Below are positions 1 to 7,640 of a stretch of DNA of 45,122 bases, piece by piece. Every line of letters begins with the position of its first letter. The stretch's first letter is position 1. Origin of the DNA: Candidatus Kuenenia stuttgartensis (lineage in GTDB: Bacteria; Planctomycetota; Planctomycetia; Planctomycetales; Planctomycetaceae); the NCBI GenBank assembly GCA_945861865.1, contig CAMAWN010000023.1, positions 1 through 45,122 of the forward strand, written 5' to 3'. The position numbers and the translations under genes were made by a program. The notes beneath the pieces were generated by a model, which was not told the origin of the DNA, did not search any database, and saw only the letters and a list, made by a program, of their open reading frames with translations.

Positions 1-180
1 GTCCGCGGCAACGACGATGTCTTTCAACACAAGCTGCGGAGCATCGAAGCGTACCGCTCGCAATTGCAGATCGCCTCGCTCGTGGACAGCATCCGCCAAG
101 ACGGCCCCTACGAGTATCTCCGCGACGTCCACTTCCGGCTGTACTCGTCCAAGAAGTACCGGCCGCTGTTCGCGGATTGA
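1..180 (+). CDS. C-terminal end of a possible PIG-L family deacetylase (partial)
   Basis: Frame 1 is open from the window edge to a TGA at 178-180 and encodes 59 residues (HKLRSIEAYRSQLQ, later SSKKYRPLFAD). The pattern of a Lys/Arg-rich helix with Ala-Tyr-x-Ser-Gln is reminiscent of the C-terminal part of PIG-L/LmbE-type zinc N-deacetylases, which act on amino-sugar conjugates. The catalytic HPDD region would lie before the window, so the family cannot be confirmed. The last 41 coding bases plus the bases after the stop are repeated as a second copy 134 bp downstream. Confidence 0.4.
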   Translation, partial: VRGNDDVFQHKLRSIEAYRSQLQIASLVDSIRQDGPYEYLRDVHFRLYSSKKYRPLFAD

Positions 181-316
181 GTTAAACGGGTGGCACGCTC
201 TGACCAACGGGAAGGGCGTGTCGAGTGCTCTAACCACGCCCTTCGATGACTCAGGGCGTGCCACCCGACCGCCTGTACTCGTCCAAGAAGTACCGGCCGC
301 TGTTCGCGGATTGAGT
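139..316. repeat. 44-bp direct repeat flanking a nested palindrome
   Basis: Bases 139-182 and 273-316 are identical (44 bp). They contain the last codons and stop of the preceding gene. Between them lies a nested inverted repeat: CGGGTGGCACGC at 187-198 pairs with GCGTGCCACCCG at 256-268, and inside it GAAGGGCGTG at 211-220 pairs with CACGCCCTTC at 234-243. The GGGTGGCAC core reappears at 968-976. The picture is a palindromic dispersed element inserted with duplication of the neighbouring gene end. The 44-bp size is long for a normal target-site duplication, so a template-slippage origin is equally possible. Confidence 0.8.
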
Positions 317-341
317 AACCGCCACCCAACCCGACTGATCA

Positions 342-956
342 TCAGACGCCGGTGGTTTGTTGCCACGCCCAGAATTCAACTGCGAGCGGGCAGGACTCAG
401 GAAAACGCTCGCGGACAGCACGTTGGAAGGCCAGGTATTCGTCGTAGTCGGCGAGTCGGCTCCAACGATTCGTGAATGTTCTGAGACCGCTAAATGTCTG
501 CGATTCGAGAATGATGTTGTCGATCGGAACGTGACAGAAGCGATAAAACGTTTCGTATCCGGGCAAGCGAGCTTTGCCAAACACGAAGACGTATTTGAGA
601 GTCATGTTCAGCCATTTTTGCGCTTGGCCGATGGTGAAATTTTCGTAATCCGCCGATGCGTAGGCACCGCAGAGACTCTCACAAATCCTACGGTGCCACG
701 AGTCAAAAGCCTCTTGCGTTGCGATCCTCGGATTGCCTGAGAGTTTCGCAATCTCGACTCTCAGGAGTTCCGTTGCCTTTGGGCGTGCTTCGGAATTCTT
801 GCCAATGCCGTGAACTGTTCGACTGAGATCCTGATGTGCTCGTCTGATAGCGAGTAGGAGTGCGTCTTCGCCTGGGCCGAAGTACAAACGATGGAGGAAG
901 TCCGCTTGGTCGCTTGTACTGGGGTTCGGATAGTGGCGAATTGTGGTGTCGTTCAT
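342..956 (-). CDS. Hypothetical protein
   Basis: Encodes 204 residues from an ATG at 956. The frame stays open 26 codons further upstream, but that stretch runs through a hairpin repeat at 973-995, so the internal ATG is preferred. The protein is soluble, with no signal peptide or membrane segment. A recognisable central stretch is FTIGQAQKWLNMTLKYVFVF, an amphipathic helix with a Lys-Trp-Leu-Asn core that looks conserved in type, but I cannot name the family. It is on the same strand as the small two-gene pair upstream, 109 bp away, and separated from it by the repeat. Confidence 0.6.
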   Translation of the reverse strand: MNDTTIRHYPNPSTSDQADFLHRLYFGPGEDALLLAIRRAHQDLSRTVHGIGKNSEARPKATELLRVEIAKLSGNPRIATQEAFDSWHRRICESLCGAYASADYENFTIGQAQKWLNMTLKYVFVFGKARLPGYETFYRFCHVPIDNIILESQTFSGLRTFTNRWSRLADYDEYLAFQRAVRERFPESCPLAVEFWAWQQTTGV

Positions 957-967
957 GTGCCCAACGC

Positions 968-997
968 GGGTGGCACAGCTTGCTTCAAGCTGTGTGC
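968..997. repeat. GGGTGGCAC-family hairpin
   Basis: GGGTGGCAC is followed by a perfect 9-bp stem, CACAGCTTG (974-982) and CAAGCTGTG (986-994), with a 3-nt loop. It would be in the 5' leader of the hypothetical gene starting at 956, 18-39 nt before the ATG. The GGGTGGCAC lead-in matches the palindrome at 187-268, so this looks like another member of the same dispersed family. Confidence 0.7.
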
Positions 998-1064
998 GTA
1001 GCATCAGAAACCGGAAGTAGGCTATCAATTTCATCGCACGGCAACATCCTGATTCCGCGCGAGT

Positions 1065-1313
1065 TCAGACGTCCGAGAGCAGCTTCGTCAGCGCGCGTTC
1101 GATGACTTCCGGGCGGGTCATTGGTCCGTGGTTTTGGATGTACTCGTCGATCTCTTTGGAGTGACGTGAGACAACACCCGTGAGGCTCCTCACATACTGC
1201 CGCCATTCCTCACGCACGGCGGGCATCTCGGCTTCGAGCATGGGACGCAATTGCTCATCCTCCGCGCGGAGGCGGGTGAGTTGCTCGGCTGAGACGTTGG
1301 GTTTGGCTTTCAT
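1065..1313 (-). CDS. Small hypothetical protein, second gene of a BrnTA-like pair
   Basis: 82 residues, highly charged and predicted helical (AEQLTRLRAEDEQLRP, EEWRQYV, ending MTRPEVIERALTKLLSDV). It starts 2 bp after the stop of the upstream small gene, so the two are almost certainly co-translated. Order and size (first gene ~82-108 aa, basic/beta-rich; second ~80 aa, helical) fit a type II toxin-antitoxin pair of the BrnT-BrnA kind with the antitoxin second, but I do not see the normal BrnA ribbon-helix-helix signature. The antitoxin role is inference from position. Confidence 0.6.
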   Translation of the reverse strand: MKAKPNVSAEQLTRLRAEDEQLRPMLEAEMPAVREEWRQYVRSLTGVVSRHSKEIDEYIQNHGPMTRPEVIERALTKLLSDV

Positions 1314-1315
1314 CG

Positions 1316-1564
1316 TCAGTCCTCGGTGATGTAGGCGGTGCGGACGTAAACGAATTTGTTTCCCTCGGTGTCCGTTTCGAGATCATACGCGACAAAAATC
1401 GTGTCACCTTTGAACGTGCGACCGAAGATCGCGGGCCGTCCCGTCGAACGGCTCGTGGTCTCTGTTTCGATGTCGTCAAAAGCCGATTCGACTTCGTCGG
1501 GTGTGAGGCCGTGCTCGGCAATGTGTTCGACGTTACCTCCGGGGTCGTCAACCCACAGGAACAT
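1316..1564 (-). CDS. BrnT-like small protein (candidate RelE-fold toxin)
   Basis: The ATG at 1564 gives 82 residues; the frame is open to 1642, adding 26 residues (MRKQTEFTIFF...) if that start is used. Seen: W-x-D-P-G-G-N-V-E-H-I-A-E-H-G-L-T-P-D-E-V near the N-terminus, then SRSTGRPAIFGRTFKGDTIFVAYDL and a C-terminal VYVRTAYITED. The sequence x-N-x-x-H-I-x-x-H-G-(L/V)-(T/S)-x-x-E-V followed by a G-R-x-beta strand and a late R-x-A is the layout of BrnT/DUF497-type ribonuclease toxins. It is directly followed by a helical partner 2 bp downstream. The family call is moderate; the toxin activity is inferred. Confidence 0.6.
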   Translation of the reverse strand: MFLWVDDPGGNVEHIAEHGLTPDEVESAFDDIETETTSRSTGRPAIFGRTFKGDTIFVAYDLETDTEGNKFVYVRTAYITED

Positions 1565-1900
1565 CCTATTCACGGGAATCTCCCAACGGCCACACGACAG
1601 TTGATCCAGAAAGAAGATCGTGAATTCTGTCTGTTTCCGCAATCAATCCACGAGAAGGAAACATTGGCCCGCTCTGGGAAGCGAGGGCGCGGTGGGGGAC
1701 GGGGGTTGGTCGGAGGCGTTGACTGGGTTCTGGCGCGAGTTTCTGGGTTTTTGCTGGCCGATGTGCTCGGACTTCCGAGGTCTTGAAGACTTCCGAAGTC
1801 TGTTCGAGTCTGTTTCGTGAAAGATTGGGGATTGTTCTCTCGATACGTGGAATTGTTTCGACTTTTTGAATGATTGTGGGCAGAGTAGGCGGCGATCTTG
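1565..1900. other. Non-coding stretch with small palindromes before the 21-bp array
   Basis: No convincing gene here beyond the optional N-terminal extension of the minus-strand small gene (to 1642). Bases 1770-1815 contain overlapping short palindromes (GTCTT-G-AAGAC at 1780-1790 and GACTTC-C-GAAGTC at 1788-1800) and repeated GACTTCCGA/GAGTCTGTT words. These could be a degraded older part of the 21-bp array that begins at 1901, or the promoter/leader region of the gene at 2099. Confidence 0.5.
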
Positions 1901-2047
1901 CGTCACCAATCGCTCATTCAACGCCACCAATCGCTCATTCAACGCCACCAATCGCTGACTTCACGCCACCAATCGCTGACTTTACGTCACCAATCGCTGA
2001 CTTTACGTCACCAATCGCTGACTTCACGTCACCAATCGCTGATCTCC
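1901..2047 (+). repeat. Array of seven 21-bp tandem repeats (locus A)
   Basis: Seven contiguous units of exactly 21 bp start at 1901, 1922, 1943, 1964, 1985, 2006 and 2027. Their core is CACCAATCGCT, followed by CATTCAA in units 1-2 and GACTTYA in units 3-6; unit 7 diverges at its end (GATCTCC). Variation is mostly C/T at position 3 of the unit and at the last bases. Because 21 is a multiple of 3, the plus strand reads as heptads PIADFTS without a stop until 2067. There are no spacers, so it is not a CRISPR array. It ends 51 bp before the start codon of the helical/Fn3 gene. Confidence 0.9.
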
Positions 2048-2065
2048 TGAAAACAATCAGCGATT
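2034..2065 (+). promoter_or_regulatory. Terminal hairpin pairing the last repeat with an inverted copy
   Basis: AATCGCTGAT at 2034-2043 (in repeat unit 7) is followed after a 12-nt loop by its perfect complement ATCAGCGATT at 2056-2065. The inverted copy could pair with the AATCGCTGA core of any of units 3-7, so several mutually exclusive stems are possible. The structure ends 21 nt before the AAGGA ribosome binding site (2087-2091) of the next gene, a suitable place for leader control or for a transcription attenuator, though no U-tract follows. Confidence 0.55.
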
Positions 2066-2098
2066 AATTTCCTGGAACCTCCTCGAAACAAGGAACGC

Positions 2099-3070
2099 AT
2101 GATGCCTCTGAGCGACTTTGGATCGTTTGTGGTGGTGATGGATGAGATTGGTCTGCATTGGGCCGCTGTGAATGTGGCTCTGGGCGGGACCTCGGCGACG
2201 GATTTGAAGCTCGAAGGGGCGTTGACGCGGGCCGGATTCCTCACGGCCAAGGATGTGCTGGAGGCGTTTCTGATCGGGTTCGAGGACTTGGAGAACGCAC
2301 GCGAGATCGGGGCGACGGCACGCGACCATTGGAAGGTGACGCTGCGCCAAAAGCTGGGCCAGTTCCGGGGGATGCTGCGGGCGGTGCTGCCGAAGTCGAA
2401 ATACGCGGCGGCCGCCCCGTCGCTGCCGAATTTTGGGGTCGACGAATCGAAGTTCCTGGCCCCCTTCGAGGATGCGGCCAGCCTGTGGCTGCGAATCAAC
2501 GCCGATCTGACCATCGCGGGCTTCACGCCGCCGCTGGTGATCGCCGGATTGACGCAGAGCCTGTTCGCCGCCGACATCCTGGCGATTCGCGCGGCCTATC
2601 ACACGCTGCGCGAGGCCGAAAATGATCTCAACGTCGCCCGCAAAGAACGCCAGACGCTGCTGGACGACGCGAAGGAACGGATGGTGCAGTACCGCGCGGC
2701 CGTCGAAGGGATCTTCGGCGCAGATCATCCGCTGACGCTGTCACTGCCAGCCCTCTCCGCCGCACCGGGCAGCACCCCCGCGCCCAGCAGTCTGTCGGGG
2801 AACTGGAACGCGGCCACGGGCGAGGCCGACTTCACCTGGACCGCCTCGGACGATCCGAACCTCGACCACTATCAAATGCGCATGTCGCCCGGCGCGACCT
2901 ACGACGCGGACACCGCCACGGTCGTCGCCACCCTCCCGGCCGGCACGCTGACCCTGAGCACGACCACCGGTCTCGATCACCCCGGCGACGTCGCCTCGTT
3001 CAAGCTCTTCGTCCGCCTCACCACCGGCAACGAAGCCGGCAGCAACACCGTCACCATCTCGCGACCGTAG
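2099..3070 (+). CDS. Helical protein with C-terminal fibronectin III-like domain (locus A)
   Basis: 323 residues. Two adjacent ATGs (2099, 2102) follow AAGGA; the second has the better 7-nt spacing. Residues about 1-215 look almost wholly alpha-helical (long Ala/Leu/Glu/Arg runs, e.g. AKDVLEAFLIGFEDLENAR and ILAIRAAYHTLREAENDL). A Pro/Ser linker (about 218-232) leads to a beta-rich domain of about 90 residues (GNWNAATGEADFTWTASDD, YQMRMSPGA, TVTISRP) with the layout of a fibronectin type III fold. There is no signal peptide or membrane segment, so a cytoplasmic place is likely. Length, helix-Fn3 order and an upstream 21-bp array are shared with the gene at 36234-37145. The function is unknown; the helical part may self-assemble or bind the array or its RNA. 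Confidence 0.75.
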   Translation: MMPLSDFGSFVVVMDEIGLHWAAVNVALGGTSATDLKLEGALTRAGFLTAKDVLEAFLIGFEDLENAREIGATARDHWKVTLRQKLGQFRGMLRAVLPKSKYAAAAPSLPNFGVDESKFLAPFEDAASLWLRINADLTIAGFTPPLVIAGLTQSLFAADILAIRAAYHTLREAENDLNVARKERQTLLDDAKERMVQYRAAVEGIFGADHPLTLSLPALSAAPGSTPAPSSLSGNWNAATGEADFTWTASDDPNLDHYQMRMSPGATYDADTATVVATLPAGTLTLSTTTGLDHPGDVASFKLFVRLTTGNEAGSNTVTISRP

Positions 3071-3126
3071 CACGACGCGCCAGTGAGTGGTTGTTTGAGA
3101 AAAAACACTCGCTTGCGCGTCGTGCT
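3069..3126. repeat. Dispersed palindrome, ACGACGCGCCAG family (copy 1)
   Basis: Arm 3069-3089 (AGCACGACGCGCCAGTGAGTG) pairs with arm 3106-3126 with two mismatches around a 16-nt loop. It begins within the TAG stop codon of the preceding gene, so it would form a stem at the very end of that mRNA and may protect or terminate it. Related copies are at 23166-23224, 35387-35474, 36063-36112 and 42080-42133. Confidence 0.85.
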
Positions 3127-3492
3127 GAAGCGACAGCGAGTCGATCAGGATCAAACGACGACGTGCTGTCCACGACCAGACTCACCACGCGGATTTCATG
3201 ATCTCGAATCTGACCAAGAAGATTCCCGCATCGACCAGCGGCGTGGCTCTTCACGCTCCCAGCACGATCCTGATGGATGGTGGCCTGTCTTGGATGCTCG
3301 CCAAGCTGTTGCATCTGTGATCACACGGCGAAAATTGGTCCCGCCGTAGGCGGCGAAGTGATCGTCTTCATCGTTTCTTAACAGGAGTGAGTTCCCATCT
3401 TCATGGCACCTTCGTAGCGTCTCGCCGCTCAAACGGAACGCCCGAATTTCGGGCGGAATGAGGCTCCTGACGCTCACTTTCCAGAGGTTTCC
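3127..3492. other. Intergenic region before pstS
   Basis: Holds one weak 40-codon open frame (3198-3320, listed separately) and about 170 bp of likely promoter/leader for the pst operon. A TTAACAGGAG word occurs at 3378-3387, but I could not find a convincing pair of Pho-box repeats. CGCCCGAATTTCGGGCG at 3440-3456 is a 7-bp stem with a 3-nt loop in the probable leader, 37 nt before the pstS start. Confidence 0.5.
3198..3320 (+). CDS. Possible 40-residue small protein
   Basis: ATG at 3198, TGA at 3318-3320. The peptide starts MISNLTKKIPASTSG and ends in LSWMLAKLLHL, an amphipathic or hydrophobic helix. Third codon positions are mostly G or C, like the real genes here, but no good Shine-Dalgarno sequence precedes it. 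It may be a real small gene, the remnant of one, or chance. Confidence 0.25.
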   Translation: MISNLTKKIPASTSGVALHAPSTILMDGGLSWMLAKLLHL

Positions 3493-4524
3493 ATGACGGC
3501 ATTTTCGAGACGATCGCTCCTGACCGGTTCTCTTTTGTTGGTCCTTACGACGGGTTGTTCGGTCAAAGACAACTCCTCCAGTGGGACCGGTGGAGGCAGT
3601 CCGTCGAAGCCGAACGGCACGGCTGATTCGACGAACTCTCCGAAAGTGGATGCTCCCGTCGAGAAGCTGTCGGGGGAGGTGCTCGCGGATGGTTCCAGCA
3701 CCGTGTTCCCGATCACTCAGGCGGTCGCCGAAGAATTCATGAAGGTGCATAAGGACGTGAAAGTCAGCGTCGGCATCGCCGGGACGGGCGGCGGGTTCAA
3801 GCGGTTTGTGGTCGGCGAGACGGACATCAATGATGCCTCACGGCCGATTTCCGAGAAAGAAATCGATGCTTGCAAGAAGAGCGGCGTTGAGTATCTCGAA
3901 CTGAAAGTCGCCATCGACGGCTTGTCGGTCGTCGTGAATCCCAAGAACGATTGGTGCAAGGCCATCACCGTCGCGCAGCTCAAAAAGTTGTGGAACAAAG
4001 GGAGCACGGTCAAGAAGTGGAATGAACTCGACCCGTCTTGGCCGGACGCAGAGATCCGTCTGTATGGCCCTGGCCCGGATTCGGGCACATTTGATTACTT
4101 CACCGAAGCGGTCAACGGCAAGGCGAAAGAGAGCCGTTCGGACTACACCCCCAGCGAGGACGACAATGTGCTGGTGCAAGGTGTGAACGGTGACAAGAAC
4201 TCGCTGGGCTACTTCGGCTATGCGTACTACTCCGACAATCAAGACCAGGTGAAATTGGTGGCCATCGCCAATGGAGACGACGCTTCGACAGCCGTGTTGC
4301 CGACCGACGAGACGATTCTTAACGGAACCTACAAGCCGTTGTCTCGGCCGCTGTTCATCTACGTCAACAAGAAGTCCTTCGAGAAGCCGCAGGTCCGAGA
4401 GTTCGTGAAGTACTACATCGCTAAGGGGCAGGACTACGTCAACGAAGTCCAATACATCCCGTTGCCGGAGAACGATCGGAGAGAGGCTCAGCAGCGGTTG
4501 ACCGAGGCTCTGTCGGCGAAGTAG
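3493..4524 (+). CDS. pstS: Phosphate ABC transporter substrate-binding lipoprotein PstS
   Basis: 343 residues. The N-terminus RRSLLTGSLLLVLTTGC is a lipoprotein signal with lipobox L-T-T-G-C (Cys22), so the mature protein is tethered outside the inner membrane. After a Ser/Gly/Pro linker the PstS core begins with LADGSSTVFPITQAVAEEF, the phosphate-contact segment of the family, followed by GTGGGFKRF and DINDASRPI, also typical. It captures orthophosphate and hands it to PstC/PstA. AGAGG lies 8 nt before the ATG at 3493. First gene of pstSCAB-phoU; the 37-bp gap to pstC suggests one transcript. Such operons are normally induced by phosphate limitation through PhoR/PhoB; no clear Pho box was seen. 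Confidence 0.96.
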   Translation: MTAFSRRSLLTGSLLLVLTTGCSVKDNSSSGTGGGSPSKPNGTADSTNSPKVDAPVEKLSGEVLADGSSTVFPITQAVAEEFMKVHKDVKVSVGIAGTGGGFKRFVVGETDINDASRPISEKEIDACKKSGVEYLELKVAIDGLSVVVNPKNDWCKAITVAQLKKLWNKGSTVKKWNELDPSWPDAEIRLYGPGPDSGTFDYFTEAVNGKAKESRSDYTPSEDDNVLVQGVNGDKNSLGYFGYAYYSDNQDQVKLVAIANGDDASTAVLPTDETILNGTYKPLSRPLFIYVNKKSFEKPQVREFVKYYIAKGQDYVNEVQYIPLPENDRREAQQRLTEALSAK

Positions 4525-4561
4525 CCGTATTCTTTGATTGGCAATTTCCAAGGAACACCGC

Positions 4562-5554
4562 TTGTCGCTCGCGAATGCTGTCTCGCCGCTGACTCCGCCG
4601 AAAACCGGCCTGCGACTGCAAAAGCAGTTTTCGTGGGCTCGCGCGCGGGAAGCTGGCGTGCGCGCGGTACTCCTCGGCTGCGCATCGTTGTCACTGCTGA
4701 CCACGCTGGCCATCGTTTACATGTTTCTCACCGAGGCGGTTTACTCGGTCACTCCTGGCACGACGGCGTTCTTCCAGGAGGTGTCTCTGTGGAACTTCCT
4801 GGCCGACACCGAATGGAGTCCGCAGTTCGCCGACAAACACTTCGGCATTCTGCCGCTGTTGTGCGGGACGTTCGTCATCGCTGGTATCGGCAGCTTGATC
4901 GGCTTGCCAATTGGATTGGCCGCTGCGATCTATCTCAGCGAGTATGCCAAGCCAAAATTCCGCCGCATGATGAAGCCGGTGCTCGAAGTGTTGGCCGGGA
5001 TTCCGTCGGTAGTTTACGGCTACTTCGCGCTGGTGTTCGTGACGCCGTATGCCCTGCGGCCGATTTTTCAAAGCCTGCTGGGCATCGACGTGGATATTTT
5101 CAACGCGATGAGCGCGGGCGTGGTGCTCGGCGTGATGATCATCCCGACGGTTTGCTCGCTGAGCGAAGATGCGTTGCGGGCGGTGCCGCGCGGGCTGCGC
5201 GAGGCGGGTTATGCGCTCGGTTCGACGAAATATGACGTGTCGCTGAAGGTGGTCGTACCGGCGGCATTTTCGGGAATCGTGGCGTCCTTCCTGCTGGCGA
5301 TCTCGCGGGCGATTGGCGAGACGATGGCGGTCTGTATCGCCGCTGGGCAGATGCCGCGATTGTCGCTCAATCCGTTCCGCAGCATGGAAACGATGACGGC
5401 GTACATGGTGGGTGCCAGTCTCGGCGACACCCCCGCCGGAACGATCGAATACAAGAGCCTGTACGCCGTGGGCTTCACGCTTTTTCTCATCACGTTGGGG
5501 ATGAACATTCTGGCCAATTGGGTGATGAATCGGTTTCGGGAGGTTTACGAATGA
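4562..5554 (+). CDS. pstC: Phosphate ABC transporter permease PstC
   Basis: 330 residues from a TTG at 4562. A longer in-frame TTG exists at 4538, but 4562 has AAGGA (4550-4554) at the ideal 7-nt spacing, so it is preferred; no ATG is suitable. Six or so membrane segments are visible (e.g. [44 protein letters not shown]..., [33 protein letters not shown]). The EAA-type loop for contact with PstB reads [20 protein letters not shown]. It forms the inner-membrane channel with PstA. Its stop overlaps the pstA start as ATGA. It is longer than E. coli PstC mainly by its soluble N-terminus. Confidence 0.95.
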   Translation: MSLANAVSPLTPPKTGLRLQKQFSWARAREAGVRAVLLGCASLSLLTTLAIVYMFLTEAVYSVTPGTTAFFQEVSLWNFLADTEWSPQFADKHFGILPLLCGTFVIAGIGSLIGLPIGLAAAIYLSEYAKPKFRRMMKPVLEVLAGIPSVVYGYFALVFVTPYALRPIFQSLLGIDVDIFNAMSAGVVLGVMIIPTVCSLSEDALRAVPRGLREAGYALGSTKYDVSLKVVVPAAFSGIVASFLLAISRAIGETMAVCIAAGQMPRLSLNPFRSMETMTAYMVGASLGDTPAGTIEYKSLYAVGFTLFLITLGMNILANWVMNRFREVYE

Positions 5555-6624
5555 GCGTCCCGACGAAACTTCAGGAACCACATCTGGCGCGCCGGCATCG
5601 AATCGACAAAGCGTTTGAGTGGGTGTGCTGCGGTTCGACGTGGTTCGGAGTGGTCGTGCTGGGCATGCTGCTGCTGAGCGTCGGCTGGAAAGCCCTAACC
5701 TGGCCGCCGTCCAAGGCCAAGTTGCCGAGCAGTCCCGTGGCGACCGTCGAGGCAACGTCCTCTTCGGCACCGCTGAGCACCAGGTTCTTCAGCAGTTACG
5801 ATTCGCGAAAGCCGCGCGAGGCGGGAATCCTCGCCGCGATCTGGGGCAGCTTGTGGCTGATCGTGCTGGTAGCGCTGTTTTCGGTACCGATCGGCGTCGG
5901 CTCGGCGGTGTATCTCGAAGAGTACGCCAACGACGGACGACTCAAGCGGATCATTCAAGTGAACCTGTCGAACCTCGCCGGAGTGCCGTCCATTGTTTAT
6001 GCACTGCTGGGAATGACCGCCTTCGTGAAGATGTTTGGATTCTTCACAAAAGACGAAGGCAAGTCGCTGGTCATCAACTTGCTGTTCACGACCGTCGATG
6101 TCCCGCTGCCATTCGATCGCACGCTAATCTCCGGCGCGTTGACGCTGACTCTGTTGGTCCTGCCGACGGTGATCGTCGCGTCGCAAGAAGCGTTGCGAGC
6201 TGTGCCGTCCTCGATTCGCACGGCCTCGTATGCCTTGGGGGCAACGCAGTGGCAAACGATTCGTTATCAAGTCATTCCTGCCGCGATGCCGGGGATTATG
6301 ACCGGAGTGATTCTGGCTCTGTCCCGCGCAATGGGTGAAGCCGCGCCGCTGATGCTGATCGGAGCGTTGACCTATGTGGCCTACACTCCCGGCGACATCA
6401 CCAGCGTCAGCGACATCTTCAAGAATCCGCACGGTCTGCTGGACGCTCCCTTCGATAAGTTCACGGCGCTGCCGCTGCAAATCTACCAATGGATCAATCA
6501 TCCCAGAGCCGAATACGGGCATTTGGCCGCAGCGGGGATCATGGTGTTGCTGACGATCCTGTTGCTGATGAACACCGTCGCGATCGTAATTCGACACAAG
6601 TTCCAAAAGTGTACCCGCTGGTAG
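5551..6624 (+). CDS. pstA: Phosphate ABC transporter permease PstA
   Basis: 357 residues from the ATG at 5551, which overlaps the pstC stop (ATGA), indicating translational coupling. Membrane segments include [40 protein letters not shown] and the C-terminal [17 protein letters not shown]. The EAA loop reads [21 protein letters not shown] periplasmic region rich in Pro/Ser (about 47-75) and an extra segment around [15 protein letters not shown] make it longer than the ~300-residue E. coli protein. Partner of PstC in the phosphate channel. Confidence 0.95.
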   Translation: MSVPTKLQEPHLARRHRIDKAFEWVCCGSTWFGVVVLGMLLLSVGWKALTWPPSKAKLPSSPVATVEATSSSAPLSTRFFSSYDSRKPREAGILAAIWGSLWLIVLVALFSVPIGVGSAVYLEEYANDGRLKRIIQVNLSNLAGVPSIVYALLGMTAFVKMFGFFTKDEGKSLVINLLFTTVDVPLPFDRTLISGALTLTLLVLPTVIVASQEALRAVPSSIRTASYALGATQWQTIRYQVIPAAMPGIMTGVILALSRAMGEAAPLMLIGALTYVAYTPGDITSVSDIFKNPHGLLDAPFDKFTALPLQIYQWINHPRAEYGHLAAAGIMVLLTILLLMNTVAIVIRHKFQKCTRW

Positions 6625-6676
6625 CCCTCCCATTTTTGACCGAATACAACGCATCCCGCTCCGAGGCTCAGCCGTC

Positions 6677-7516
6677 ATGACCATCATGCAAAGTTTCACC
6701 GAACTGGTGCACCAGCGGCAGCAACGTGAATCGGCCAAGAGGAACCGCCCCGTGGAATCCGAGGTTACGAAACTCGACGTCCGCAATCTCAACTTCTTCT
6801 ACGGCGAAAAGCAGGCGCTCTTCGATGTGTCGATGACCGTTGCCGAACGCGCCGTCACCGCCTTCATCGGTCCCTCCGGCTGCGGCAAGAGTACATTTCT
6901 GCGCGCGCTCAATCGCATGAACGACATCATCGAAGGAGCACACCACAACGGTACCGTGCTGCTCGAAGGACAAGAGATTTACGCTCCCGATGTGGATGTC
7001 GTCTCACTTCGCAAACGAGTCGGCATGGTCTTCCAAAAATCGACGCCGTTCCCAAAGTCGATCTTTGACAACGTCGCTTACGGCCCGAAGATCGCTGGCC
7101 AGCGCAACCACAAAGGTCTCTCAGAAATCGTCGAGCAATCGCTCAAACGAGCCGCGTTGTGGGACGAAGTTAAAGACCGCCTGCAAGATTCGGCCCTCGC
7201 TCTGTCCGGCGGCCAACAGCAACGGCTTTGCATCGCCCGAGCACTCGCGACGAACCCCGATGTGCTGCTGATGGACGAGCCGGCTTCCGCGCTCGATCCC
7301 GCATCGACGTCGCGTGTGGAAGACTTGATCTTCGAGTTGAAGCAGAACTACACGATCGTCATCGTGACCCACAACATGCAGCAAGCCGCTCGCATCAGCG
7401 ACTGGACCGCGTTCTTCTATCAGGGATATTTGATCGAGAAAGATCACACCCAGAAGCTGTTCACGACGCCGAAGAAGAAGCAGACCGAAGACTACATTAC
7501 CGGACGGTTTGGGTGA
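6677..7516 (+). CDS. pstB: Phosphate ABC transporter ATP-binding protein PstB
   Basis: 279 residues. Walker [10 protein letters not shown] at 65-73, Q-loop Gln120 (VGMVFQK), ABC signature LSGGQQQR at 176-183, Walker B VLLMDEP at 196-202 and the H-loop His232 (VTHN) are all intact. The conserved PstB stretch [16 protein letters not shown] is present. It hydrolyses ATP to drive phosphate import through PstC/PstA. The N-terminus has about 30 extra residues ([14 protein letters not shown]) compared with E. coli PstB; a GTG/ATG closer to [10 protein letters not shown] is not obvious, so the longer form is kept. It lies 52 bp after pstA. Confidence 0.96.
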   Translation: MTIMQSFTELVHQRQQRESAKRNRPVESEVTKLDVRNLNFFYGEKQALFDVSMTVAERAVTAFIGPSGCGKSTFLRALNRMNDIIEGAHHNGTVLLEGQEIYAPDVDVVSLRKRVGMVFQKSTPFPKSIFDNVAYGPKIAGQRNHKGLSEIVEQSLKRAALWDEVKDRLQDSALALSGGQQQRLCIARALATNPDVLLMDEPASALDPASTSRVEDLIFELKQNYTIVIVTHNMQQAARISDWTAFFYQGYLIEKDHTQKLFTTPKKKQTEDYITGRFG

Positions 7517-7640
7517 TTTACGATTGATGAGTTTCGATTGGAGTCATCACCGACGTGTTCGATCTCAAACCACAGCACATCAATTTCAGTTCGCCGTATC
7601 CAGCCAATCGAAAATCAAACAACATCAATCAAAAAATCCC

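Noticed and set aside
342..1034. Longer start at 1034 for the hypothetical protein
   Set aside because: The extra 26 codons pass through the hairpin repeat at 968-997, so the ATG at 956 is more credible.
1870..2067. Plus-strand 65-aa frame through array A (PIADFTS heptads)
   Set aside because: No Shine-Dalgarno sequence and only low-complexity heptads; kept as a property of the repeat rather than a gene.
3370..3400. Pho box upstream of pstS
   Set aside because: A single TTAACA word is present but no second half-site at the expected spacing.
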